A stretch of DNA of 64,000 nucleotides from Aquipseudomonas alcaligenes MRY13-0052. Its GTDB lineage: Bacteria; Pseudomonadota; Gammaproteobacteria; Pseudomonadales; Pseudomonadaceae. Position numbers and translations under genes: made by a program. The notes beneath the pieces are model-generated. The model worked only from the letters and a program-made list of their open reading frames with translations. It ran no database searches and had not been told where the DNA came from. Positions 17,115 to 25,792 of the stretch are shown here, piece by piece (the stretch's first letter is position 1; every line of letters starts with the position of its first letter). The stretch is taken from the NCBI GenBank assembly GCA_000474255.1, contig BATO01000014.1, positions 46,236 through 110,235 of the forward strand. The letters run 5' to 3'.

Positions 17115-17972
17115 TCAGTCCCCCAGCGGAAGTCGGTCCTCGCCCTGGCGATAGCCGTCCAGCGCCAGCTTCACCCGGCGCAGGAGTTCCTGGCTGGCTT
17201 CGGCGTTGCGCAAGGCGAGCTCGGTGGCGAGGAGGTCGATGATCAGCAGCATCCCGTAGCGGGCGGCTGTCGGTTTATGGATGAACTCGGTTTCGTCCAG
17301 GTGCACGGGCAGCACGATGTCGGCCAGCGCGGCGAGGGGGCCGTCCGCCCGGGTGAGGGCGAGTATCCGGGCGCCGTAGTCCCTGGCCAGGCGCAGGACG
17401 CTCGGCAGGTCGGGCGGCGTGCCGGTGAGCGACAGCACGATCAGCAGGTCGCCCTCCGCGAGGGTGGAGGCCACCATGCGCATCATCACCGGGTCGTGGT
17501 AGGTGGACACCGGGTAGCCCAGCCTCACCAGCCGGAACTGGAACTCGGTCGATAGCAGCGTGGAGCAGCCGCCCATGCCGAAGGCGTAGAGGCGGCGGGC
17601 GGAGGCCAGCAGGTCCACTGCGGCACTCAGGTGCGCTTGGTCGAGTCCGTCGAGGTGGTGGCGCAGGCTGTTTTCCACGTCTGCCAGGATCTGTTCGTGG
17701 AAAGGCAGCGCCGGTGTGGCAGCCCCGGCGAGGAAGCGGCGGCCGACGAGGGAGGCCCGGGCCAGCTTGAGGCGCAGGTCGCGCAGGTCGTTGCAGTCCA
17801 TCGACCGGGCGAAGCGCGACATCGCGGCCTTGCTCACGCCGGCCTTGGCCGCCAGTTGATCGATGCTGGCTGCGGCCGCGAAGGCCACGTCGTGCAGCAC
17901 GGCCTCGGCGATGCGCGCCGCGTTGCCGCTGAGCCGGCCCTGGCGGCTGCGGATGGTGTAGAGGATGTCCAT
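17115..17972 (-). CDS. MurR/RpiR family transcriptional regulator
   Basis: The 285-aa protein has an N-terminal HTH_6 domain (SIDQLAAKAGVSKAAMSRFAR, residues about 37-57) and a C-terminal SIS sugar-phosphate-binding domain (LYAFGMGGCSTLLSTEFQFRL, VLSLTGTPPDL). These regulators sense phosphorylated sugars or related compounds. Its ATG overlaps the TGA of the GntP gene by one base (TGATG), so the two are translationally coupled. It probably regulates this operon through the upstream region near 20,674-21,070. Confidence 0.9.
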   Translation of the reverse strand: MDILYTIRSRQGRLSGNAARIAEAVLHDVAFAAAASIDQLAAKAGVSKAAMSRFARSMDCNDLRDLRLKLARASLVGRRFLAGAATPALPFHEQILADVENSLRHHLDGLDQAHLSAAVDLLASARRLYAFGMGGCSTLLSTEFQFRLVRLGYPVSTYHDPVMMRMVASTLAEGDLLIVLSLTGTPPDLPSVLRLARDYGARILALTRADGPLAALADIVLPVHLDETEFIHKPTAARYGMLLIIDLLATELALRNAEASQELLRRVKLALDGYRQGEDRLPLGD

Positions 17973-19324
17973 CACAGCACCAGGGCCAGGCCGCAGGTGA
18001 GGGCCAGGGCGACCACCGAGATCAGCGTTTCCAGGACCGTCCAGGTCTGCAGGGTCTGGACCACGGTCATGTTGAAGTACTCCTTTATCAGCCAGAAGCC
18101 GCCATCGTTGACGTGGGAGAGAATCAGCGAGCCCGCGCCCGTGCTCAGTACCAGCAGCTCGGGGTGCGGGTAGCCGCTGGCCAGCGCAATGGGGGCGACG
18201 ATGCCGGCGGCCGTGGTCATGGCGACGGTGGCCGAGCCGGTGGCGATGCGCATCAGCGCGGCCACCAGCCAGCCCAGCAACAGCGGCGAGAGCTCGAAGC
18301 GGGACGACAGGGCGACGATCTCGGTGGTGATGCCGGTTTCGATGAGGATGCGGTTGAGGCCGCCGCCGGCACCCACCAGCAGGGTGATGGCAGCGGTGGG
18401 GGCCAGGCATTCGGTGCTGAACTTGAGAATGGAATCGCGGTTGAAGCCACGGGCCAGACCCAGGCTCCAGAAGCTGAACAGGGTGGCGATCAGCAGGGCG
18501 ATCACCGAGTTGCCGACGAACGACAGGAACTGGTGAAGCCCGCTGCCCCGGGTGCTCAGTTGATCGGCCCAGCCGCCAAGCAGCATCAGCGCCACCGGCA
18601 GCAGAATGGTGCCGATGGTGATGCCGAAGCCTGGTAGCGATGCCACGGGCTTGCCGGAGCCGAGCAGTTGTTCACCGATGGGGTTGTGGGCGGGCAACTG
18701 GATGCGCGGGGCCACGAGCCGGGTGAAGAGGGGCCCGGCGATCGCCGCCGTGGGAATGCCGACAACGATGGCGTAGAGAACCGTCCTGCCGACCTGCGCC
18801 GAGTATTCGCCCACCGCCAGCATGGCCGCCGGGTGTGGGGGGACCAGCCCATGCACCACTGATAGCCCGGCCACCATGGGCAGGCCGGTCATCAGGATCG
18901 ATACCCCGACCTGGCGGGCCACGGTGAAGGCGATGGGCACCAGCAGCACGAAGCCCACTTCGAAGAACAGTGGCAGCCCGCAGAGGAAGGCGATGGCGGC
19001 CATGGCCCAGTGGGCATTGCGCTCACCGAAGCGGGTGATCAGGGTCTGGGCGATGCGTTCCGCGCCGCCCGACTCGGCCATCATCTTGCCGAGCATGGTG
19101 CCGAGGGCCACCACCAGCGCGATATGGCCGAGGGTGCGGCCGACGCCGGCCTCGTACGCGACCATGATGTCCTGGGCCGGCATGCCGGTGGTCAGGGCCA
19201 GGCCGATGGACACCAGGGTGATGACGATGAAGGGGTTGAGCCGATAGCGCGCGATCAGCAGCACCAGGGCAATGATGGAGAGCAGTGCGTGGATCAGCAG
19301 GTAGGTGCCGGAACTGGCGGGCAT
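17972..19324 (-). CDS. GntP family permease
   Basis: The 450-aa protein has about twelve hydrophobic segments and GntP family blocks: LNPFIVITLVSIGLALTTGM, VGRTLGHIALVVALGTMLGK, and GLPLFFEVGFVLLVPI. Members import gluconate, other sugar acids or D-serine with protons. A clear AAAGGAGC ribosome site precedes ATG 19324. In this operon it most likely imports the N-acyl-D-amino acid or D-amino acid, as in DsdX-type relatives; the exact substrate is an inference. Confidence 0.88.
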   Translation of the reverse strand: MPASSGTYLLIHALLSIIALVLLIARYRLNPFIVITLVSIGLALTTGMPAQDIMVAYEAGVGRTLGHIALVVALGTMLGKMMAESGGAERIAQTLITRFGERNAHWAMAAIAFLCGLPLFFEVGFVLLVPIAFTVARQVGVSILMTGLPMVAGLSVVHGLVPPHPAAMLAVGEYSAQVGRTVLYAIVVGIPTAAIAGPLFTRLVAPRIQLPAHNPIGEQLLGSGKPVASLPGFGITIGTILLPVALMLLGGWADQLSTRGSGLHQFLSFVGNSVIALLIATLFSFWSLGLARGFNRDSILKFSTECLAPTAAITLLVGAGGGLNRILIETGITTEIVALSSRFELSPLLLGWLVAALMRIATGSATVAMTTAAGIVAPIALASGYPHPELLVLSTGAGSLILSHVNDGGFWLIKEYFNMTVVQTLQTWTVLETLISVVALALTCGLALVL

Positions 19325-19401
19325 GGTGTGCTCCTTTTCTCGGGGCAAAGGCCGGCCGCCCCGCCTGATAAGGCGGGAACCGGCTCGTTCCAGGGGGTGA
19401 G

Positions 19402-20673
19402 CTAGAAGAAGGTTTCCACCGCGCCGATGACCCGGTAGTGGTCATCCACCAGCAGCAACTGGCGCCACTTGTCGAAGGTCAGGCAGGGGTGGGAGATATC
19501 GAACGCAAGCAGGTCGCCCACTTGCAGGTCGGCATCGGGGGGCGTTTCCAGGAAGGCGTGCTGATCCATCATCCGCGTGATCTTCCAGGCGGCCGGAACG
19601 ACCACCGGCGGCGCCTCGCGGCCAGGGCGGTGGTGAAGCGCCGGCAGGGGCATGCCCGCATCGAACGCGGCATCGCGCTTGCCCAGGCCGATGATCGCCA
19701 GGCCCGGTTCGGGCAGCGCCTGCACATGGGCCCAGAGCTGCAACGCTGGCAGCAGGCTGCTACCCATTTCCCTGGCCACGGTGTTGCTGGCGTGGATCCG
19801 CTGGGCCGCTTCGCGGTAGATGCCTTCGTCGTGGGTCAGGTAGCAGCCCGGGCGCAGGATCACCTGCAGGGGCTGGCCGATATCCTGGCCGCTGAAGGTT
19901 TCGGCGACCACGTCGTACCAGGCGGAGCCCGCGCCGGAGAGGATCACCTCGGGCTCGTCGAAGCAGCCTTTGGCGGCCAGCTGCCGCGTGCGCTCCAGTA
20001 CATGGCGCAGCAGGTTCCGGACGCTGGGCTCGTCCTGCAACACGCCTTCGTAGACTTCACAGCCCACCAGGCTGAGGGTGCCGGGCCAGCGCCCGATGGC
20101 TGCGAGCACCTCGGCCTCCTGTCGCTCGTCACGGATACCGGTGCGACCGCCTTGCACGCCGAACTCCAGCAGCACCCGCAGGCGTTGGCCGGTGGCGGAG
20201 AAGTGGCGCCCCAGTGCCTCGACGTTGGTGCTGGAATCCACCAGGCAACAGAAGCTGAAGCCTGGGTCCCGGAGCAGGTGCGCGACCAGCGTCATGTTCG
20301 CCTTGCCTACCAGTTGGTTGGCCATCAGCACGCGCCGCACGCCGTGGTTGTAGGCGGCCTGCACCTGTGGAGCGGTGGCCAGGGTGATGCCCCAGGCGCC
20401 CTGTTCGAGCTGCATGCGGAACAGTGCGGGGCTCATGGTGGTCTTGCCGTGGGGTGCCAGCTGTACGCCGTAGTGGCGGATGAACCGGCTCATCCACGCC
20501 AGGTTGTGTTCGAGGCGGCTCTGGCGCAGTACGGCGACCGGCAGGCTGACGTCGTCGGCGAGGATGTTCCAGCCCAGGCTCGTAACGTCGGCGATACGGC
20601 AGCCGCTGGGTGCTGGGCCAAGGCCTTTGCCGTTGGGGTCGAGCGGCCGTTCTTGAAATTTGTTTTCAGCCAT
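19402..20673 (-). CDS. Fold-III PLP-dependent amino acid deaminase (D-serine dehydratase-like)
   Basis: The 423-aa protein matches the D-threonine aldolase/D-serine dehydratase-like group. The PLP lysine is expected in VQLAPHGKTTMSPALF, and the C-terminal metal/substrate region is VGDLLAFDISHPCLTFDKW, whose His and Cys fit zinc-binding D-serine dehydratases. It heads the six-gene operon; the start ATG 20673 follows a GGAGGAAG ribosome site. It probably deaminates the D-amino acid released by the D-aminoacylase. An 11-bp inverted repeat flanks its ribosome site and start codon. Confidence 0.85.
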   Translation of the reverse strand: MAENKFQERPLDPNGKGLGPAPSGCRIADVTSLGWNILADDVSLPVAVLRQSRLEHNLAWMSRFIRHYGVQLAPHGKTTMSPALFRMQLEQGAWGITLATAPQVQAAYNHGVRRVLMANQLVGKANMTLVAHLLRDPGFSFCCLVDSSTNVEALGRHFSATGQRLRVLLEFGVQGGRTGIRDERQEAEVLAAIGRWPGTLSLVGCEVYEGVLQDEPSVRNLLRHVLERTRQLAAKGCFDEPEVILSGAGSAWYDVVAETFSGQDIGQPLQVILRPGCYLTHDEGIYREAAQRIHASNTVAREMGSSLLPALQLWAHVQALPEPGLAIIGLGKRDAAFDAGMPLPALHHRPGREAPPVVVPAAWKITRMMDQHAFLETPPDADLQVGDLLAFDISHPCLTFDKWRQLLLVDDHYRVIGAVETFF

Positions 20674-20704
20674 CGGGTCTTCCTCCTTGGTTCGCTGAAA
20701 ACAA
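20660..20704 (-). promoter_or_regulatory. Inverted repeat bracketing the ribosome site of the PLP deaminase gene
   Basis: TTGTTTTCAGC (20660-20670) and GCTGAAAACAA (20694-20704) are perfect 11-bp inverted arms with a 23-nt spacer. On the coding strand the spacer holds the GGAGGAAG ribosome site and the ATG, and the downstream arm encodes residues 2-5. It may be an operator for the RpiR repressor or an mRNA hairpin that controls translation. Confidence 0.55.
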
Positions 20705-21070
20705 GTACCACTACCTCCCGACGTTCCGCTACGTGCCAGCGGGCCTGCCTTGCAGCTTCGGAAACGCGAGCGGATCTGCGGCAAACAGCGTATTGCCAGG
20801 GTATTGGCCGGATTCCTTGTCGTGGCTGCGTGTTCTCCGACCTGCGATGTTCCGGATTCGCCAGCCCGGGCGGCTGGATGGGTTGGCGGTGCGGGACGGT
20901 GCATCGGCTCACCCCTGGCCAGTGCCGACTCATGGATTCATCGGGCGATGAGCAGCGCGATCACGGAGATCGGCGCTTGCACATCGAGGTTGCGCGCACG
21001 CTTTTGGCTGAACGCCCGGCCGTTGGCCAGGGTCCACCCTAGGTCATGCCGAATGAACCTGGAGGTTGAG
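20705..21070. other. Non-coding region upstream of the D-amino acid operon
   Basis: About 370 bp without a convincing gene. It should contain the divergent promoters of the leftward operon and the rightward repeat protein gene. I see no clear -35/-10 pair. Confidence 0.5.
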
Positions 21071-21631
21071 ATGAGACGGCTGAATCTTCCGTTGCTGCTG
21101 CTGGTCGGCGCCGTTTCCACGGCGGTGCTGGCCGATGACGAGGACCTGACCATGGAGCAGGAGCGCGACCAGATCGGCGCCAACATGGAGGCCGAGCGCA
21201 AGGGCGAGCAACCGGCGTTGAACAATTCCGGGGTGCCGTCTTCGGCGGCGACGCCAGGCGCTGAGGGCTCCGGCAGCTCGGTGGGGTCGCCGACCACGAC
21301 CACGGGTAATCCGACCACCGCGCCGGGCTCGCCGACCACTGGCCAGGGTAGCTCCACCACGGCGCCCGGTACGCCGACGACGGGGCAGGGTGTGCCGACC
21401 CATGCGCCGGGCAAGCCGACCACGGGGCAGGGGCGTTCGACGGCGTTGCCCGGGACTTCCACTGCCGTGCCCGGCAGCTCGACGGCGCGGCCGGGTACGT
21501 CTACGTCCGGGCAGGGTTCATCCACCGCCGCGCCCGGCGCGCCGACCACCGGCCAGGGCCGTTCGACCACGGGGTCGGGCGCTGCAGGTGGGGCGGCGGG
21601 CGGTGCTGGAGGCGCGGGCGGCAGTAACTAG
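21071..21631 (+). CDS. Secreted Gly/Ser/Thr/Pro heptad-repeat protein
   Basis: The 186-aa protein has a signal peptide (LPLLLLVGAVSTAVLA) and a short acidic segment. From residue 72 to 169 there are fourteen tandem seven-residue repeats of the form G-x-(P/S)-T-x-x-x, many alternating between AP and GQ endings (GSSTTAP, GTPTTGQ). It ends in a glycine-rich tail. The start follows an AACCTGGAGG ribosome site. Such low-complexity repeats suggest an extended, possibly glycosylated or wall-associated chain. I do not recognise a family. Confidence 0.75.
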   Translation: MRRLNLPLLLLVGAVSTAVLADDEDLTMEQERDQIGANMEAERKGEQPALNNSGVPSSAATPGAEGSGSSVGSPTTTTGNPTTAPGSPTTGQGSSTTAPGTPTTGQGVPTHAPGKPTTGQGRSTALPGTSTAVPGSSTARPGTSTSGQGSSTAAPGAPTTGQGRSTTGSGAAGGAAGGAGGAGGSN

Positions 21632-21635
21632 CGGG

Positions 21636-22007
21636 TCAGGCCTGGGCGAAGCGGCTTTCGAGGTAACGGATGATGTCGTTGGATTCGTACATCCAGCGGC
21701 TTTCGCCGTTCTCGTCGATGCGCAGGCAGGGCACCTTGACCTTGCCGCCGCCAGCCAGCAGGGCTGCGCGGTGGCTTTCGTCGTTCTTGGCATCGCGCAA
21801 CTGCACCGGCAGGTTGAGGCGGTGCAGGGTGCGGCGGGTCTTCACGCAGAAGGGGCAGGCGTGGAACTGGTAGAGGGCGAGGCCGGCGGTGTCCTCCTCG
21901 ACCCGGGCTTGCGCCTCGGGGCTGCGGCGCAGCTTGCGCGGGCGGGTGACGAGGTCGATGAGGATGATCAGTTGGCCCAGGCCGATGCGGAGTGCCTTGA
22001 TGAACAC
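21636..22007 (-). CDS. Glutaredoxin/GST N-terminal-like protein, membrane-anchored
   Basis: The 123-aa protein begins with a hydrophobic helix (IGLGQLIILIDLVT), followed by a basic linker and a glutaredoxin-type thioredoxin fold. The redox motif is CPFC (HACPFCVKTRRTL), and KVPCLRIDENGESRWMYES contains the cis-Pro and GSH-binding region. It could reduce protein disulfides or glutathione mixed disulfides at the cytosolic membrane face. It converges on the repeat protein gene, 4 bp away. Confidence 0.85.
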   Translation of the reverse strand: MFIKALRIGLGQLIILIDLVTRPRKLRRSPEAQARVEEDTAGLALYQFHACPFCVKTRRTLHRLNLPVQLRDAKNDESHRAALLAGGGKVKVPCLRIDENGESRWMYESNDIIRYLESRFAQA

Positions 22008-22074
22008 GGTTGGTAACCCTTGCGGCGGAAAACGGGCCGGCAGTCTACCCGATGCGCAGCGCTGCGACCGGCTT

Positions 22075-22335
22075 TCACGCCAACCGGTCGCGGCAGCAGA
22101 GCAGTGAATCCATGACGAAGGCGGCGGGCAGCTGGAACTGCCGGCGGATCGGCGGGCTGCCGAGTTCGCCCTTGAGCGCCACCTCGTTGGCGAGCTGGCG
22201 GTCGATCTCGTGGCGGGCCTCGATGTTCTTGGCCACGCCGCCCACCGAGCCGTGGGCGTAACCCATCAGCGAAAAGCCGTTGGTCATCAGCGCCAGGCCG
22301 GCGAGAAGGAGAAGCCGTTTGCGTTGTGCCTTCAT
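22075..22335 (-). CDS. Small exported hypothetical protein
   Basis: The 86-aa product starts with a signal-like segment (KRLLLLAGLALMTNGFSLMGYAHG), then a mostly polar helix. No family recognised. It follows a similar small membrane-protein gene by 14 bp and the two are likely co-transcribed. Confidence 0.55.
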   Translation of the reverse strand: MKAQRKRLLLLAGLALMTNGFSLMGYAHGSVGGVAKNIEARHEIDRQLANEVALKGELGSPPIRRQFQLPAAFVMDSLLCCRDRLA

Positions 22336-22349
22336 GGCGATCTCGCTCC

Positions 22350-22574
22350 TCAGCCGCTTTGCCGTCCACTGACCGGTTTCTGGCTCATCAGCATCGCCGG
22401 CACGCTCTGGCTGAGCTGCTGGTAGAAGCCCATGGAGCCGTCCACCGGGCTGACACCCAGGCGGGCCTTTTCGTAGCTGAAGCTCACCACCAGCAGCAGG
22501 GAGATGGCGATGGTGTAGAGCCCGAGCGAAGCCAGGGCGCCATTGCGTGCGTATTTGAGGGTGAGGTTGCTCAT
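22350..22574 (-). CDS. Small single-pass membrane protein, hypothetical
   Basis: The 74-aa protein has one strong membrane helix (GLYTIAISLLLVVSFSY) followed by a polar C-terminal tail. The ATG at 22574 is preceded by a weak purine-rich site. It forms a two-gene unit with the next small exported protein. No function can be given. Confidence 0.55.
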   Translation of the reverse strand: MSNLTLKYARNGALASLGLYTIAISLLLVVSFSYEKARLGVSPVDGSMGFYQQLSQSVPAMLMSQKPVSGRQSG

Positions 22575-22905
22575 GGTGGTTTCCGCTTGGCTGTTCCGTG
22601 GGGTGGGCACAGCTTCGCGAAAAGCGATTCGATAGAAAAACGGATATCAGGCATTTCAACTATCGACGAAACCAATAGGTCTGCATGAGTTCGTAAAATT
22701 TTATTGACGATCGATCCAAGTGCCTGAGTGGCAAGGGAATCTGCTGAAAGGCCGCCCCATACGGCGCCTGCGGTGCTGTTCTCTATCCCGCTGTTAGTCA
22801 GCCTCTATGGTGCTTCGGTGTAGGCGCTATTTCCTTATAGGGGCGCCTGTGTTAAATAAATCGCACACTTTGCGCTGCCCCTTTCATTGCTTCAGGAAGT
22901 CCGCC
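22575..22905. other. Intergenic region, no gene seen
   Basis: A 331-bp gap between divergent genes. It is moderately AT-rich around 22,620-22,720 and presumably holds both promoters. No repeat or RNA was recognised. Confidence 0.5.
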
Positions 22906-23628
22906 ATGCCGTTACGTATCTGCATTCTGGAAACCGATCTCCTTCGCCCCGAACTGGTCGACCAGTACCAGGGCTACGGGAAGATGTTCGAGCAACTGTT
23001 CGCCAAGCAGCCGATCGAGGCCCAGTTCAGTGTCTACAACGTGGTGGAGGGCAACTACCCGCCGGCCGGCGAGCGCTTCGATGCCTACCTGGTGACCGGC
23101 AGCAAGGCCGACTCCTTCGGTGATGACCCCTGGATCCAGACCCTGCGCACCTACCTGCTGGAGCGCTTCGAGAACGGCGACAAGCTGCTGGGCGTGTGCT
23201 TCGGCCACCAGTTGCTGGCGCTGCTGCTGGGCGGCCGTACCGAGCGTGCGACCCAGGGTTGGGGTGTTGGCACCCACGCCTACCGCATCGCCGAGCAACC
23301 GGCCTGGATGAGCCCGGCACTGGACCAGCTGACCCTGCTGATCAGCCACCAGGACCAGGTCACCCAGCTGCCAGAGAACGCGACCCTGATCGCCTCCAGC
23401 GACTTCTGCCCGAACGCGGCCTACGCCATCGGTGACCAGGTGCTGTGCTTCCAGGGCCACCCGGAGTTCATCCACGACTATTCCCGCGCGCTGTTGGACA
23501 TCCGCCAGCAGTTCCTCGGCGATGAGATCTACGGCAAGGGCGTCGCCAGCCTGGACAAGCAGCACCAGGGCACGACGGTGGCGGAGTGGATGATGCGTTT
23601 CGTCGCCCAGGGCCGTAACGCGGCCTGA
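22906..23628 (+). CDS. Class I glutamine amidotransferase (GMP synthase-like)
   Basis: The 240-aa protein is a stand-alone GATase1 domain: the nucleophile elbow LLGVCFGHQLLALLLGG contains the Cys, and the His/Glu pair lies in CFQGHPEFIHDYSRALL. ATG 22906 is chosen over an upstream in-frame ATG (22807) because it starts the first strand (LRICILETD). Such proteins hydrolyse gamma-glutamyl bonds, for example in gamma-glutamyl-amine catabolism. No partner synthetase is adjacent. A terminator follows at 23,641. Confidence 0.88.
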   Translation: MPLRICILETDLLRPELVDQYQGYGKMFEQLFAKQPIEAQFSVYNVVEGNYPPAGERFDAYLVTGSKADSFGDDPWIQTLRTYLLERFENGDKLLGVCFGHQLLALLLGGRTERATQGWGVGTHAYRIAEQPAWMSPALDQLTLLISHQDQVTQLPENATLIASSDFCPNAAYAIGDQVLCFQGHPEFIHDYSRALLDIRQQFLGDEIYGKGVASLDKQHQGTTVAEWMMRFVAQGRNAA

Positions 23629-23640
23629 CCACTTCGTGCC

Positions 23641-23674
23641 ATGAAAAAGCCCGCCTGATGGCGGGCTTTTTCAT
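23641..23674. terminator. Bidirectional intrinsic terminator
   Basis: The hairpin AAAAAGCCCGCC / GGCGGGCTTTTT lies between the amidotransferase gene and the convergent CorA gene. Confidence 0.9.
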
Positions 23675-23691
23675 GGGGGCGCGGTTTGTGG

Positions 23692-24663
23692 CTAGAGCCA
23701 GCCCGAGCGCTTGAAGCTGGCGAACAGCCCGGTGCAGCCGACGGCGATGAAGCCGAGCACGCCGAAGTAGCCGTAGTGCCAGGTGAGTTCCGGCATGTTC
23801 TGGAAGTTCATCCCGTAGATGCCGGCCACGGCGGTGGGGAAGGCGAGGATGGCGGCCCAGGCGGCGAACTTGCGTTGCACCACGCTCTGGCGCGAGGACT
23901 CCAGCAGCAGGCCGATCTCGATGGCGTGGTCGGCCATTTCGCGCAGGCCGGTGAGGTCTTCCAGCAGGCGGTTGACGTGGATGGCGATGTCGCGGAAGTA
24001 GGGCCGCATGTTCTTGTCGATGAAGGGGAAGTCCAGGCGCTGCAGCTCCTGGCAGATTTCCGCCAGCGGGCCGATGTAGCGGCGCAGGCGCAGCAGGTCG
24101 CGGCGCACGCCCTGGATGTGCTCGACGTCGTCCTGGCTCAGCGGCCGGTCGAGTACCAGTTGTTCGAGGGCTTCCAGTTCCAGGTGGTAGCCGTCCATCA
24201 GCGGGCGGTAGTTCTCGATGACGAAGGCCATCAGCGCATAGAGCACGAAGTCTTCGCCGTGCTCCAGCAGCAGCGGGCGCGCTTCGCAGCGCTGGCGCAC
24301 CTGGGAGTAAGGCGCCGAGGCACCGTAGCGGGCGCTGATCACATAACCGGTGCCGGCGAATAGCTGGGTCTCGACGAAGGTGAGGCCGGTGTCGGTGCGC
24401 ACCGGTGAATAGAGTACGAGGAACAGGGCGTCGCCGAAGGTTTCCAGCTTGGGCCGGGTGTGGCGTACCAGGGCATCTTCGAGAGCCAGCTCATGCAGGT
24501 CGAACTGGCGCTGCAGGTTGGTCAGTTCCTCGGCGCCAGGATCGTGCAGGCCGATCCAGACGAAATGGCCGGGCTTCTTCGCCCACTCCTTGCCCTCGTC
24601 GAGGCTGATGTCGGTGATCTTCTTGCCCTTGGCGTAGACGGCGGCGGCAACCACATGACCCAT
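23692..24663 (-). CDS. CorA family divalent cation transporter
   Basis: The 323-aa protein has the large cytoplasmic N-terminal domain of CorA/ZntB proteins and two C-terminal membrane helices. The pore signature is YGMNF (in GIYGMNFQNMPEL), and the helix after it ends in FKRSGWL, a basic C-terminus. ATG 24663 begins MGHVVAAAVY. The GMN motif is diagnostic of Mg2+/Co2+/Ni2+ transport. It acts in the inner membrane as a pentamer. Confidence 0.92.
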   Translation of the reverse strand: MGHVVAAAVYAKGKKITDISLDEGKEWAKKPGHFVWIGLHDPGAEELTNLQRQFDLHELALEDALVRHTRPKLETFGDALFLVLYSPVRTDTGLTFVETQLFAGTGYVISARYGASAPYSQVRQRCEARPLLLEHGEDFVLYALMAFVIENYRPLMDGYHLELEALEQLVLDRPLSQDDVEHIQGVRRDLLRLRRYIGPLAEICQELQRLDFPFIDKNMRPYFRDIAIHVNRLLEDLTGLREMADHAIEIGLLLESSRQSVVQRKFAAWAAILAFPTAVAGIYGMNFQNMPELTWHYGYFGVLGFIAVGCTGLFASFKRSGWL

Positions 24664-24852
24664 GCGCTGGTTTTCCTTGTTCGAATGGTGAGCGGCGGTG
24701 AGCTTAACCTGCCCCTGCTTGAGAGTGTCGGTGGATGCGGGGAGTTCTTCCACAAAGGCGGGCACTTCGGCCGAATTACCCGGCGGGTCATGGTGCCGGT
24801 GCGGCGCTTGCTCTAGATTCGGCGGCTCCCGCTCATAACAAGGAGAACAGGC

Positions 24853-25722
24853 GTGAACGAGGCATTCCCTTTCGCTGCGGGTACTTTCGATTGCCCGGTG
24901 ACTATCCATCCGGGGCAGCCGGGTGCGCCGGCCCTGGTGGTGATGCCCGCCATGGGCGTGGCGGCGCGCAAGTACGAGGCGCTGGCCCAGGCACTGGTGG
25001 CCGCCGGCTGCAATGTGCTGGTGGCCGACTGGCCGGGCCAGGGCACCAGCCGGCCGCGCCCGGACCGCGGCCATGACTATGGCTACCGCGAGCTGGTGGA
25101 GGATTTCGTGCCCAAGCTGCTGGCCATGGCCGCGCGGCATTTCCCCGGCAGCCGCCAGGTGTTGCTGGGGCACAGTTTGGGTGGGCATGTCGCCGCGCTC
25201 TATGCCGCGGCCAACCCGAATGCCGAGGTGACGGTGATCGGCGTCGCCTGCGGCAACATCCATTACCGCCACTGGCGTGGCCGCAAGCGCCTGATGACGC
25301 CGCTGGTGGCGCTGAGCTTCAACCTGATGACAGCGGTGCTCGGCTACCTGCCGGGGCCGCGCATCGGCTTCGGCGGCTACGAGGCGCGCAGCCTGATCCG
25401 CCAATGGGGGCGGGTGGCCTTCAGCGGCGACTTCAAGCATGTCGGCTTGCCCCTGGCGGAGCCGGCGCGGGTGGGCGTGACCTCGCTCTTCGTCAATATC
25501 GAGGGCGATAACTTCTCGCCGGAAGCCTCCACCCTCGGCCTGGCCGCGCTGATCCAGGCGCCGCCCCGGGTGCAGCGCCTGCCGTCGCCCCGGCCGCCCC
25601 ACGAAAACCCCCACAGCGCCTGGCTGCGAGCGCCGGGTTCGGTGGCGGAGTTCGTGCTGGGCTGGCTGGTGGAGCGGGGCATCCTGGTTGCACAGGGGCA
25701 GGTTTCGAGCCGCGTGGGCTGA
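24853..25722 (+). CDS. Alpha/beta hydrolase, serine aminopeptidase-like
   Basis: The 289-aa cytosolic protein has a clear GHSLGGH nucleophile elbow (near residue 105), the strand before it (RQVLLGH) and the early oxyanion loop region (VVMPAMGVAARKYEAL). The C-terminal His expected for the triad may be in PHENPHSAW. The substrate is unknown. The gene is divergent from corA with a 189-bp promoter region. Confidence 0.82.
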   Translation: MNEAFPFAAGTFDCPVTIHPGQPGAPALVVMPAMGVAARKYEALAQALVAAGCNVLVADWPGQGTSRPRPDRGHDYGYRELVEDFVPKLLAMAARHFPGSRQVLLGHSLGGHVAALYAAANPNAEVTVIGVACGNIHYRHWRGRKRLMTPLVALSFNLMTAVLGYLPGPRIGFGGYEARSLIRQWGRVAFSGDFKHVGLPLAEPARVGVTSLFVNIEGDNFSPEASTLGLAALIQAPPRVQRLPSPRPPHENPHSAWLRAPGSVAEFVLGWLVERGILVAQGQVSSRVG

Positions 25723-25748
25723 AGCCCACCCTGCACGCCCGCGCAAAC

Positions 25749-25779
25749 GAAAAAGCCCGGCGTCGAGCCGGGCTTTTTC
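25749..25779. terminator. Bidirectional intrinsic terminator
   Basis: The hairpin AAAAAGCCCGGC / GCCGGGCTTTTT sits between convergent genes. Confidence 0.9.
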
Positions 25780-25792
25780 ATGGTGCGGGCGA

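Noticed and set aside
20750..21070. A possible N-terminal extension of the repeat protein gene
   Set aside because: The region lacks a ribosome site and the signal peptide starts at 21071, which has its own GGAGG.
21284..21577. Regular 21-bp repeats that might suggest a CRISPR array
   Set aside because: The repeats are in frame, have no unique spacers and encode a heptad protein repeat. No cas genes are near.
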